From: Nilaparvata lugens
Lineage: Eukaryota > Arthropoda > Insecta > Hemiptera > Delphacidae
Assembly: GCF_014356525.2 (NCBI RefSeq)
Contig: NC_052507.1
Location: forward strand, 1,873,419-1,937,418
Length of the DNA stretch: 64,000 bases
Direction: 5' to 3'
Shown: in pieces, positions 34,511 to 40,400 of the stretch
Layout: every line of letters starts with the position of its first letter
Numbering within the stretch: the first letter of the stretch is position 1
Translations under genes and position numbers: made by a program
Notes under the pieces: model-generated
Database searches by the model: none
What the model was told of the DNA's origin: nothing
What the model saw: the letters and a program-made list of their open reading frames with translations, nothing else

Positions 34511-35785
34511 TCTGTGTACACGATATCTCATCTCCCAACTAACGGAATGACTTGAAATTTGGAACTTAAGGTCCTTATTACAATATAAGGATCCGACACG
34601 ACCAATTTCGATCTAATGCAATTCAAGATGGCGGCTAAAATTTTGTCAAAAACAGGGGTTTTCGCGATTTTCTCGAAAACGGCTCCAACGATTTTGATCA
34701 AATTTGGTATACCAAAATGGTAATTGATAAGCTCTATCAACTGTCACAAGTCACATATATGTTAAAATTCCAGGAGCTCCGCTACATCTATGCAAAGTTT
34801 GATTTTAGATTCCCAATTATCAGGCTTCAGATACAATTTAAACAAAAAATTCCAAGTTGAAACATTAAGCATGGAAATCTTTACAATTTATGTTCAATAA
34901 CATTTTCACTTAAAATTTAAAATAAGTTCGAAATTCGAGAAAATGTTTCAATTGCAAACTGTTGATTCTATTAAATCATTCACTATGAAGAGATAGCAGA
35001 CTTCGTGTGTCTCCAGCGTTATTGTCCTGTAACCAGCTGGCTTGGATCTTTGAATAGTAGACTTGAGATGCGCGTCAACACTAGCGTCAGTTGATCAATT
35101 TTCATAATGGCAAGGAAAGTTGTGTGAGTGCGCCACACCAGATTTTTTTAATTGCCATAGGAATTCAGTAGGTACCGTAGTCAGGTGGCGAATCTGAATT
35201 CCTTTAACCTTTTGTGTAATATATTGTTAAATGATGACAAAATAGTTTCTTACAATATTTGATCTTAATAAACTATATATACTAGCATTACAAACTAAAA
35301 TACTCACGTGCTACAATTTCATCGCATAAATACGATGGTCCATTCCTTGCTTGATCTTCGAAACTCCGCTTGAACAAATCCTTCATTTTTCGTAGAGATT
35401 CTCTTGAGTTGATCAATTCACTGGTAGCTTTATTAAGAGCAGTTTTATTCTTCTTTTTGATTGTTTTAAAATCGTTTTCCGATGGATCAAAATCTCCAGT
35501 TTCTGTAATAACAGAATTGGACCGTGTGTTTTTTCCATCTATTACAGTTGAATTTGCAATATCATCTCCGATTTTATGCTCCGAACAAGAGTGTAAAAAC
35601 TTTCTACTGGTGACAAGACACAAATTTCTGAAACTAATATTGTTGCTATAGAAGTATTTGGAATAAAAACGAAACATTGAAAAACTTGTGAAACTTATGT
35701 TTAGGTTATGTTTCAAAATTGAATATCGAATGCTGTTTGTTATCAAACATTGATTCTGTATATATCGATGTTTTAAAATTGACAT
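11878..35785 (-). CDS. TFB2M: Mitochondrial dimethyladenosine transferase 2 / transcription factor B2 (gene span, 7 coding exons)
   Basis: Joining seven minus-strand exons (35785-35308, 30240-30080, 27835-27700, 22305-22166, 20622-20461, 17152-16998, 12088-11878) gives one open frame of about 480 codons with a terminal TAA/TAG-class stop. All introns begin GT and end AG, with phases 1,0,1,0,0,2. The protein has a basic, acid-poor N-terminus rich in Arg, Lys, Ser and Asn, as in a mitochondrial presequence. It then has the motif ECNPGAGFLT at about residues 179-188 (the family's SAM-binding E-x-N-P-G-x-G-x-L-T) and, near residue 290, a CGKPEFYLIL-like strand of the rRNA adenine dimethylase fold. 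Known family role: TFB2 partners mitochondrial RNA polymerase at promoter opening in the matrix, and the fold derives from rRNA adenine N6 methylases. TFB1M is the alternative; the divergent middle and the C-terminal region favour B2. The human protein is about 396 aa, so this one has a longer N-terminus. Fold and family: confident. B2 rather than B1: probable. Confidence 0.82.
12205..12440. repeat. ACTAG-bordered dispersed repeat (family G) copy 1
   Basis: Begins ACTAGTGGGTAACCCGTGCT and ends 'tttattatagtata', with 'gacgtgatgatgcgtcaaac' inside. Other copies or parts are at 17282-17665, 17850-18010, 33775-33985 and 39945-40050. Confidence 0.65.
12868..12955 (-). repeat. tRNA-derived SINE head
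   Basis: Minus strand has an A-box-like TAGCGCAGCGGTAAAAGG and a B box GGTTCGAATCCCCG spaced as in a tRNA. The acceptor-stem ends do not pair, so this is more likely a SINE head than a working tRNA gene. Confidence 0.5.
12960..13235. repeat. Dispersed repeat E copy 1
   Basis: 'ctgaaaaatctagaaggaaa', 'aggtgcacgagattgatatt' and 'ccggtatgcaatccacaagt' recur at 18236-18335 and 20265-20420. It ends in an A/T-rich tail with TCTCTCTTATTA. Confidence 0.6.
13301..14053 (-). pseudogene. RTE-type non-LTR retrotransposon, reverse transcriptase C-terminal part
   Basis: A 250-codon open frame, 5'-truncated. In order it has NKTRVM (end of the RT palm, 'KTKVM' type), YLGQLLYFENRTGKEIKQRI, YGAQTWTL, a 'RSILGLRLQQRVRN' block, 'KWRWAGHVARM', 'EWIPRDGTRGRGRPALRWRD' and a Trp-rich end. 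These are hallmarks of the RTE/BovB-like endonuclease-reverse transcriptase C-terminus. The catalytic FADD region and the endonuclease are absent, so it is a dead 3' fragment inside a TFB2M intron. Confidence 0.85.
14885..15400. repeat. 166-bp tandem repeat, about three units
   Basis: 'gactcatgtcagttgatagg' begins at 14941, 15107 and 15273. Each unit contains 'cgttagagccgttttcgaga'. The expansion is internal to element A copy 2. Confidence 0.85.
15517..15593. repeat. (CA)n microsatellite
   Basis: A run of CA/TACA dinucleotides inside element A. Matching runs lie at the same place in the other A copies. Confidence 0.9.
15890..16185. repeat. GACCGAACGAAGTGAGGTC repeat with expanded (TTTATATG)n
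   Basis: The unit 'gaccgaacgaagtgaggtct', 'caagtcgacggttggcattt' and 'gaaacgcggtaatagatttt' matches 42004-42150, where TTTATATG occurs once or twice. Here the 8-bp unit is expanded to about 20 copies (15946-16118). The open frames MFICLYVY follow from the 8-bp period. Confidence 0.85.
16595..16905. repeat. Degenerate GTCGGGGAGACTAGTTG repeats
   Basis: 'gtcggggagactagttg' and 'aggagatttactg'-like words recur irregularly five or more times with facing orientation near 16740 (GTTGTCGCCGACAAC palindrome). It lies 90 bp from TFB2M exon 6. Confidence 0.7.
16998..17152 (-). CDS. TFB2M: TFB2M coding exon 6
   Basis: 155 bases with a TCTACAG acceptor and a GA|GTAAGT donor. It encodes LAKEEGDLLYLIKVTGRPEL, then a helix ending FNVRTNRLIPFL, matching the helical C-terminal domain of TFB proteins where a conserved asparagine or arginine precedes the last helices. 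Phase 0 in, phase 2 out. Confidence 0.82.
17282..17665. mobile_element. Family G repeat, nested, carrying a retroelement tail
   Basis: Starts 'tatactataataaaggt' and ends 'gggttacctgctag', the reverse orientation of 12205-12440. It is interrupted by the insertion at 17367-17498. Confidence 0.65.
17355..17510 (-). mobile_element. Short retroelement insertion with 12-bp target duplication
   Basis: TCGTCTAAACTA at 17355-17366 and again at 17499-17510 brackets 132 bp whose minus-strand 3' end is AATAAAGAATCTTATCTTAT. A perfect 12-bp direct repeat plus a simple-repeat tail indicates target-primed insertion of a truncated LINE or SINE. Confidence 0.8.
17850..18010. repeat. Family G fragment
   Basis: 'gacgtgatgatgcgtcaaac' and 'acgtgtataagccagttctc' as in the other family G copies. 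Confidence 0.6.
18343..18996. mobile_element. Harbinger-like non-autonomous transposon with a MADF exon
   Basis: Inverted ends CCGTCCACTGGAACCG (18343) and CGGTTCTAGTGGACGG (to 18996), with further GGCC-rich sub-terminal motifs. It is inserted into dispersed repeat E, since 'gatatttttagaatgtgcaa' is interrupted. It holds a MADF-domain exon and no transposase. Confidence 0.65.
18574..18777 (-). pseudogene. MADF-domain protein exon (transposon-borne)
   Basis: The minus-strand frame from the internal Met reads MGNGKLISLVQEHVPVWDMR followed by YHRRDVQRNLWTKIAEQI. The pattern LIxLVxExxxxWDxxxxxYxxRxxxxxxWxxIA is the first half of a MADF (Myb/SANT-like) DNA-binding domain of about 85 aa. Only about 55 aa remain. 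Harbinger elements often carry such a second gene beside the transposase, and its position between the inverted ends fits. Confidence 0.6.
19012..19870. mobile_element. Element with GGTTTCCGAGCTCGG start, split by repeat B
   Basis: 'ccggtttccgagctcgggat' at 19009 and blocks such as 'ttctagacttaactgagtct' to 19870 are two halves separated by repeat B copy 3. Internal words 'agaccctggagtttata' recur. Confidence 0.55.
19083..19626 (+). repeat. Repeat family B copy 3 (full length)
   Basis: Termini TTTTCCTACAGTTACGTTG and CACAAATAACTATT, 544 bp, with the uninterrupted snap-back hairpin (GTGCGCAAAGT...ACTTTGCGCAC) at 19505-19605. The short ORF MAIAALITERKKSLFRSSAG is present at 19106-19345. Confidence 0.85.
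20461..20622 (-). CDS. TFB2M: TFB2M coding exon 5
   Basis: 162 bases (54 codons) with a GTTTCAG acceptor and a CAG|GTAACT donor. It encodes TLTNRGDLGNRIYTPLSVHF, then a region with LLLKIPRNAFLPVKKLK. The family has here the 'xxLSVxxQ' helix followed by a strand leading to a Pro/Phe-rich loop. Phase 0 in and out. Confidence 0.82.
21150..21300 (-). repeat. CAGGGTGTCCC-ended repeat fragment
   Basis: The minus strand begins near 'agggtgtcccacgaaagg' and shares 'ccatagattctacatgcaat' with plus-strand 50405-50545. Confidence 0.65.
21382..21944 (-). repeat. Repeat family B copy 4
   Basis: Same termini as the other B copies, minus orientation. It is more diverged and contains a tandem GGTGGGTGGT run at 21672-21692. 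The ORF homologue is broken. Confidence 0.8.
22166..22305 (-). CDS. TFB2M: TFB2M coding exon 4 (central methylase core)
   Basis: 140 bases with a TTTTCAG acceptor and a T|GTGAGT donor. It encodes DPSYCLIAAIDGTSFVKSFI, then an amphipathic helix and CGKPEFYLILDPLSYA. This resembles the family's central strand followed by the (Y/F)xxGRxE(F/V) segment. Phase 1 in, phase 0 out. Confidence 0.82.
22365..23085. repeat. Dispersed repeat D copy 2
   Basis: Matches 9425-10050: 'ccgagcttcgctctggagta', 'cacaaaggcccggttgcaca', 'cgttagagccgttttt'. It includes an AT-rich duplication (22900-22980) absent from copy 1. Confidence 0.65.
23095..23345 (-). pseudogene. Transposase DNA-binding region remnant
   Basis: The minus frame reads SDTRRSGRPSTSRTAENVDR, then VREMFMRSPKKSLRQGSRER and 'VATILKKDLNVFA'. 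The 'RSGRP' hinge followed by 'SPKKS.R..SRE.G..-..-V-ILKKDL' is the second helix-turn-helix of a Tc1/mariner-like transposase common in arthropods. The catalytic domain is missing. Confidence 0.7.
23400..23500. repeat. Inverted second copy of a 100-bp piece of the transposase remnant
   Basis: 'tgcatccagtgttgcatgga' and 'cagccctccaccacct' are the inverted match of 23085-23195, about 300 bp away. It forms a hairpin with the first. Confidence 0.75.
23805..24070. repeat. Degenerate CAAGTTTTCAGTTTGT repeats
   Basis: About a dozen irregular copies of a 20-24 bp word 'tcagtttgtcaagtttt'. A further patch at 26958-26995 may be the other end of the same array, split by the elements between. Confidence 0.65.
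24267..24805 (-). repeat. Repeat family B copy 5
   Basis: 539 bp with standard termini and full hairpin. The minus ORF at 24782-24561 reads MAIAALITERKESLFRSSAG and is 73 aa. Confidence 0.85.
25109..25195. repeat. (CA)n/(TA)n microsatellite
   Basis: Alternating CA then about 20 TA units, then CA-rich again, at the 3' side of the LINE. Confidence 0.9.
25271..26792 (-). pseudogene. Jockey/CR1-type LINE reverse transcriptase, 5'-truncated, frameshifted
   Basis: A long minus frame (26792-25581) has the RT blocks in order: 'VIPIFKKNDKEDLNNYRPIA', 'FGFLRGLDTEAALIKFFN', LCDLSKAFDCLNHDIL, 'SGVPQGSILGPTLFIIYVND', catalytic QYADDT, 'NSSKTKFITF', 'LLGVTLDSRLDW' and a C-terminal YYGYLFPFLKYGITLWG. The frame breaks at a run of about 12 G (25608-25619) and resumes as CRELFLSSRILTLPSLYIL. 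A second break at about 25496 leads to IHSYNTRHSASL (HxYNTR motif) and ends at a stop at 25271. No endonuclease is present. All catalytic residues are intact, so it is a recent copy. It lies in a TFB2M intron, same strand. Confidence 0.88.
27700..27835 (-). CDS. TFB2M: TFB2M coding exon 3
   Basis: 136 bases with a TTTGCAG acceptor and a G|GTAAGT donor. It encodes EKFPGLQIHKKNVSKLWKLL followed by a Gly/Thr/Asp-rich turn and KARSWDE. Phase 0 in, phase 1 out; the split codon becomes Asp259 with exon 4. The position matches the methylase segment between motif I and the central strands. Confidence 0.8.
27860..28440. mobile_element. Family T element copy 4, interrupted by a family M MITE
   Basis: Left arm ('aatgctgtaaatcaccccga', 'aatattgacaacaggg') and right arm ('tcggggtgatttacagcatt', 'ttttcgtttaataataat') flank the MITE at 27947-28313. 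Confidence 0.75.
27947..28313. mobile_element. Family M MITE with proven TA target duplication
   Basis: Filled site CAGC-TA-[TAGTGAGG...CCTCTTTA]-TA-GATGG. Uninterrupted family T copies read CAGCTAGATGG. The comparison shows that only TA was duplicated, so this is a mariner/Tc1-type MITE of 367 bp with termini TAGTGAGG/CCTCACTA. Confidence 0.88.
28795..29100. other. AT-rich intron DNA with (AAATC)n tail
   Basis: AATCAAATCAAATCAAATAG at about 28793-28812 resembles a LINE 3' tail in minus orientation. No coding part is identified. Confidence 0.4.
29116..30040 (-). pseudogene. LINE reverse transcriptase with internal deletion
   Basis: Minus-strand frames in order: VIPIFKSGSKSSINNFRPIS with 'KILEKIVKIQLQSYLE' (RT start), a short 'LDIAKAFD' piece near 29690-29720, then VAYYAYILSVLMYGVIAWGG and RRDYRYPSNLVYEEFQVF (C-terminal domain), and a final block with 'HCFKNNSKYICHILYRNVPN'. 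The YADD palm and flanking blocks are deleted. It is a different family from the LINE at 25271-26792 and ends only about 40 bp from TFB2M exon 2. Confidence 0.8.
30080..30240 (-). CDS. TFB2M: TFB2M coding exon 2 (SAM-binding motif I)
   Basis: 161 bases between a TGCAG acceptor (30245-30241) and a GTGAGT donor (30079-30074). It encodes NVCESIKRNM and then ECNPGAGFLTKELIDAG, the glycine-rich SAM-binding loop of the rRNA adenine dimethylase family, followed by the acidic end of the next strand (LFEP). Phase 1 in, phase 0 out. A LINE fragment ends about 40 bases from its donor, so the exon sits hard against transposon DNA. Confidence 0.85.
30531..31075. repeat. Direct repeat F copy 1
   Basis: Begins 'taaaaggctgagccccgac' and includes 'gtttatggtagcctcaaaac', 'cccctgagggagctgg' and 'gctagatgcgc'. 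The same order occurs about 907 bp downstream. Confidence 0.8.
31200..31330. repeat. AT palindromic cluster (TTTTATTATATTAATA)
   Basis: Repeated and self-complementary ATATTAATATAATAAAAG blocks between the two F copies. Confidence 0.75.
31438..31975. repeat. Direct repeat F copy 2
   Basis: Same layout as 30531-31075, about 88-90 percent alike by eye. Either a tandem duplication or two insertions of one element. Confidence 0.8.
32648..33560. repeat. CTAGCTTACCCG-type dispersed repeat
   Basis: Starts 'actagcttacccgacaaact' and ends 'acaaacaaacagacattcat' plus T-rich tail, the two signature ends of a repeat common in arthropod genomes. AT-rich interior with no ORF. Confidence 0.5.
33775..33985. 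repeat. Family G repeat copy
   Basis: 'tataaagtaaagagctggct', 'gatgcatcatcacgtctgaa'-type words and end 'cgggttcctgctag'. Confidence 0.65.
34147..35148. mobile_element. Element A copy 3 with 150-bp head-to-tail duplication
   Basis: A full A copy at 34298-35120 (ACTTTCCTTGCC...GGCAAGGAAAGT). The 150 bp before it (34147-34297) is the same sequence as its own right end (34998-35148), so two copies join head to tail, the left one truncated. (TG)n run at 34436-34502. Confidence 0.75.
35308..35785 (-). CDS. TFB2M: TFB2M coding exon 1 (mitochondrial presequence and N-terminal region)
   Basis: The start is Met at 35785 (MSILKHRYIQ...), the first Met of the open frame. The first 60 residues are basic and hydroxylated with few acids, consistent with matrix import. 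A Lys-rich, probably helical stretch follows (KKKNKTALNK). The exon ends at 35308 before a GTGAGT donor and leaves one base (phase 1), which completes Arg160 with exon 2. A later Met (MFRFYSKYF) could serve as an alternative start. No TATA box is obvious upstream. Confidence 0.78.
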
Positions 35786-35943
35786 TCGATTGTTGATTCT
35801 CGATCTAGTTATACTTTTTGCCGCTAGAGTATGCTAGCTGTCCAAAAGTGAACACACTAGTATAAGATTCAACCACTAGATTGCAGCACCTTACAAATAT
35901 TCCTTGCTTTCCAAACCTCTAAGCAATACCTACTACTGTATTA

Positions 35944-36614
35944 GTGCAGGGACACACGATCCGGCGACATCGCCGGATTAGCATTCAGAACACACGACAG
36001 ACGGCGAAGCTGCCGTCCGGCGTTTTCGCCGGGCCCGGCGGCAATTATTTCCTATTATTATTATTATTATTATTGTTGGGGATGAATATTTCCTTCCTGT
36101 AGGACAGTCGCTGTTCAGATACAGGAACAAAAAATTGGAAACTAGACAGTAACAACAATATTATACTCGACACTGAACGAAAAAAGGGCAACACAACCAG
36201 TTGAATCAGGTTTGAATCAGTGTTGCAAACCCTGCAGAAGAAAAATATTGTAGCAGCTACCCTTACAACCCTACCCTTGTAATCTACCCTTGTAACCCTA
36301 CCCTACCCATTTGTAACTTTACAAATGTTAATAAATAAAGAAGTGGCATGGGTGGGGACAGCGCCGTCCGGCGTTTTCGCCGTGTCGTGTGTTCATCTCC
36401 ATATAGTACAATGCCCTGCTACTGCTTTCCGGCGGCAAAACCGGACGGCGAAGTAGAGAATACCCGGCGATATCGCCGGGTCAATTTCTCGCCGGGCCGG
36501 CGTTTTCGCCGTCGCCGGCGTCGTGTGTTCTGCCCCATGCCTTCCTGTGTACTTCTTGCAACCGGACGGCGAAAACGCCGGACGGCGATGTCGCCGGATC
36601 GTGTGTCCCTGCAC
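35944..36614. mobile_element. GC-rich Harbinger-type MITE with TTA target duplication
   Basis: TTA (35941-35943 and 36615-36617) flanks inverted ends GTGCAGGGACACACGATCCG of more than 30 bp. Short motifs CCGGCGA/TCGCCGG and GCCGTCCGGCG recur about ten times near both ends. An AT-rich centre includes (ATT)n. TTA duplication is typical of PIF/Harbinger. It lies between the divergent TFB2M and secreted-protein genes. Confidence 0.8.
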
Positions 36615-36659
36615 TTACTTGGTAGTAGGTATTGGTATAAGTCCAGTTAAATGGTGGTT

Positions 36660-37330
36660 TTTCTGGAAACAGCCCCGAAATAGTTATTTCTCGACGGTTC
36701 TATATATGTATTTTGGGGCGCTGAATTCAAATCTGAAAATTTGCTGTCACGCGAGAGAGCGACTTCACCCCCAAAACCCCCAAAATCTCGGACTTTTTTC
36801 AATTTTTCCATTTTATCTCAAACACCTTGAGTTTTTGAGAAAAATCATTCTATACAAATTTAAAGATAATAAAATTTCCAATAAATTGAGTGGTCGCGCA
36901 AGACTCTACCATTTTTGGTTCCGGAGCTACGAATTTTCAAAAAAAAAAGATTTTTTTTTGGTTTTTCAAAATATTAAATCATGCCACTTCTACCCTATAC
37001 AATAAATTTAAAAAATATTATTATCATTCAATCATAATAATACCATCATTTACATAAAGAGCAAGAATAAAATATGAACCAAGATTGAAAAAATGAGAAT
37101 AATGTTAAAATATTTTTGTAAATGTTCAAAGGTAAAATTGATTATTTTTTCTTCATTGCTGTAACCAAGTAACGCGTCGTGGTAATATGAAAATGCTGTT
37201 CAGTGCTTTTCAAGGCCTTGCTGAAGATACTTATAGAATATTCAAAATTAATTACACAGTTAATTTATTGGTAACTATTTTCGTCTAAACAGTAGCAATT
37301 GCCTTTGATGCTCTGCTAACTCGCTCAGTT
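36660..37330. other. No gene seen upstream of the secreted-protein start
   Basis: AT-rich. A possible insect initiator-like CTCAGTTG lies at about 37324, 58 bp before the ATG, with no clear TATA box. It should contain the promoter if the gene model is right. Confidence 0.3.
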
Positions 37331-37381
37331 GATTGGTGAAGCTTTTAGAATTTTCAGTCTGAGTTTAACATTTATTGCAAA

Positions 37382-37446
37382 ATGCTGCAAAAACGATTGA
37401 TGAATTTACTTTTTGGTGTGAGTGCCCTTATACTGTTTTCAAAGCT
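37382..37446 (+). CDS. Secreted-protein gene, exon 1 (signal peptide)
   Basis: ATG at 37382 opens MLQKRLMNLLFGVSALILF, a classical signal peptide with Lys/Arg at the head and an 11-13 residue hydrophobic core. The exon ends AAAGCT|GTGAGT at 37446/37447, leaving CT (phase 2), which the first base of the exon at 38331 completes to Leu. No other reading of this stretch is needed to keep the frame. Confidence 0.6.
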
Positions 37447-40400
37447 GTGAGTATCTATCATTTCCTTATACTGGGTACGGTAAACCAAAGTGACTTTGTA
37501 CCAATTTTGGGGAGTAAATATTAAAATAGCTTGTAATCGATACCCAAGTTGAATTGAAACAAAGTTGTTTGTACTTAAGTTGAAACAAATCACTTGCAAT
37601 ACTTTCTATCATATTCTGCAATATTTGAAGAGTATTTTCCATTATAAGAATTGAATTTTTCTCTCCACACAAATAAAGATATATTTTTCTTTGAAAATAA
37701 GAGACAATGTTACCCACAGGTTGGAGTTACTTTATTCCAAAACATTTATGGATTCAAGTTAATTTTCAAGAGTTGGACAATATAAAACCAACTCCAAACC
37801 TATTAAATGAATAATAACATCAAAAACAAATGAAATCTACTTCAAAAAAATCACAAGTTATTTATTGAGAAATATTTCAGTCTCTGCTGCCCAAAGAAAT
37901 GTTAGCTTCAGCTGCAGAATCAGCTACACATAATAATTATTCAAAACTTATTAATTTCAAGAAAGATAAATATTTTGTTTTATTAGATGTAAGCATCATA
38001 ATTATCATATTTAGCATTGATTTTACATTATATTTTGAATAGTTTAATATCATAATCTTTGAAGTGTCTTTGAACTTTTTTTGTAACTGGGTACCCTCCG
38101 AGATACCTTCGGGTTTGGCAGGACCCTCAATTGTGTTGAGTTGTGAATAAAAATTTTGATTTGAAAAAAATTAAACTGAGAGTTCAGACAAAAAGTGACC
38201 TTCTTGTATTCGAGCTTAATCAATATTCTCCACCGTATATATTGAGGTATTTTTCTACGTATAAGTTATGTTCCAATTCTATTTATTTCAACAATTTTAT
38301 CGTAACAATAAAAATATTATTCCTTCGCAGGAATTGGTATGGAGTATATTGTGGACAGGGAATGGGTGAAGCTGAAAAATCTTTAACAATTTCAAGATCA
38401 GGGCAAGGAAACGAAATTCACATAAGTATTCTTAATAGTCCAGTCCCAGGAGAGTTGAACACTGGGGTGCAAAATGAAAGAGCTGTGTGAGTATATAGGC
38501 TACACATGTTCTTGGTTTTACTGGAAAGTATCATACAATTCCTATAGTGAGTTCCATGATAAAATGGCAGTATTTGCTGGCTAGTCTATAATATAATAAT
38601 GGACAGAATCGTCTTTTTCGCCCCACTTGGATGTAATGAGCTGGTTTTCGTGCGTCATATGGAGGCCGAAAATGATTGTTCTCTGACCAGGCCGGTAAAA
38701 TTTTTACGGCCCTAGGGCTGTAAAATAACCTTGAAGTCAGCTGATTCTGATTTGATGTGAACGTGTTTACAAAATAAGTTATGAAACGGAATCAGTTTAT
38801 GCTTCTAGAATTGAATAAGTATTCTGCAATAAGATACTATCATTTTATTTGGATGAATAAAATACAGATAAGATATATATTATAAACTATTCAAATTCGA
38901 TTTTCAGAGTATAATAGAATCTAACCTCAAACCTGCGTTTAATCGTACTGCGTTTAATCGTTCATCACAAAGACCTTAAAGAGATATTAAGGCATCTTTA
39001 AGGTCTTTGGTTCATCACGAAGCCTGGTGGATAATTTTGGAACTACTTGGGCAATATCCATGGTGCTGAACGTTTTTACAAATAGTTTATGTAACGGAAT
39101 AAGTTTATGCTTTTAGAATTGAATTAAGTATTCTGCAATAATATACTATCATTTTATTTGGATGAATGAAATACAAATAAGTTATAAATATTATAAACTA
39201 TTCAAATTCGATTTTCAGAGTAGGATAGAACTTCTAATCTAAACTTCCGAAGTCAACGACAACAAGCATTGTTGATGTTGACATTCAGATTGGCCAAATT
39301 TCAAGTGTGCTAAAACAGCTGATCAAAATCTTTTCATTTTTTGTGTTTATCATTCAAGAATCAAAATATTTTTTGAAATAATCATTTATAATAATATCAT
39401 CTTATTGTCATTTGGAAGAATAAAAAGTATAAACTCAACCTCTTACATAATTGAAGATTGTTGACGTTGACATTCAGATTGGCCAAATTTCAAGTGTGCT
39501 AAAACAGCTGATCAAAATCTTTTCATTTTTTGTGTTCATCATTCAAGAATCAAAACATTTATAATAATATCATCTTATTGTCATTTGGAAGAATAAAAAG
39601 TATAAACTCAACCTCTTACATAATTGAACATAATCTTTTAGGTTATTTAGACAAATCAGAATAAAAAATAAAAATACTTGGACAATTTCCTGATATTCAG
39701 ATTACCTCAGATTTGCTAGAGCTATGACCTTCCTGTTTTGCTTTCGGAAGTGCCTAATAAACAATTATTCTCATATTTATATTGTTTATTTTTCCGTGTG
39801 GCGAAAAATAACGTTCTCACCATGGGCAAAAATGTTTTTCCGGCTCTCAATCTTTTCTAGTCCTCGGCCTACGGCCTCGGACTTGAAAACCGATTTCGAG
39901 CCGGAAAAGTCTCATTTTCGGCCCTAGGTGCGAAATATACTATTACACGTACGGGATGGGAAACTTACGAATGACTCATCATCACGTCTGAACTACTAAA
40001 CTGATTAGCTTAAAATTTTGCTTAAGGATTCTGAATCTACCGAGGATGGTCAAAGGCTCAATTTTATTGTTATTGATCAATGAATTCTAATTGAATGATT
40101 AATACAATTTATTCAATTTTCAGGTAACTATAAAGATTAACCGAACAGACCTCATTCCAAGTATGAACTCTCCGACAGTTTGAAAATGATATTTATTGGG
40201 TATATTTTTACTCAGGAACAACTACCTAGAATATTATTGAATCAAATTTTATTCCTATATAATAATACAACAGATTATAGAATATAATACACACAAATAT
40301 TAAAATTCATTGAATATATAATAGTGGGAATTATCTCCATTACTGCTTTAAGGCTGTGCAAAGGCTAAAAATGAACTTTCTACTCGTGATATTTTTCAAA

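Noticed and set aside
35370..35651. Plus-strand 93-codon ORF
   Set aside because: Antisense shadow of TFB2M exon 1.
36348..37005. Arg/Cys-rich ORFs of 100 and 160 codons
   Set aside because: They fall in or run out of the GC-rich Harbinger-type MITE, and motif repetition in the element explains them.
38143..38330. Upstream extension of the ORF starting at 38143 (MNKNFDLKKIKL...)
   Set aside because: A strong pyrimidine-AG acceptor at 38330, phase match with the signal-peptide exon and low-complexity composition favour intron sequence before 38331.
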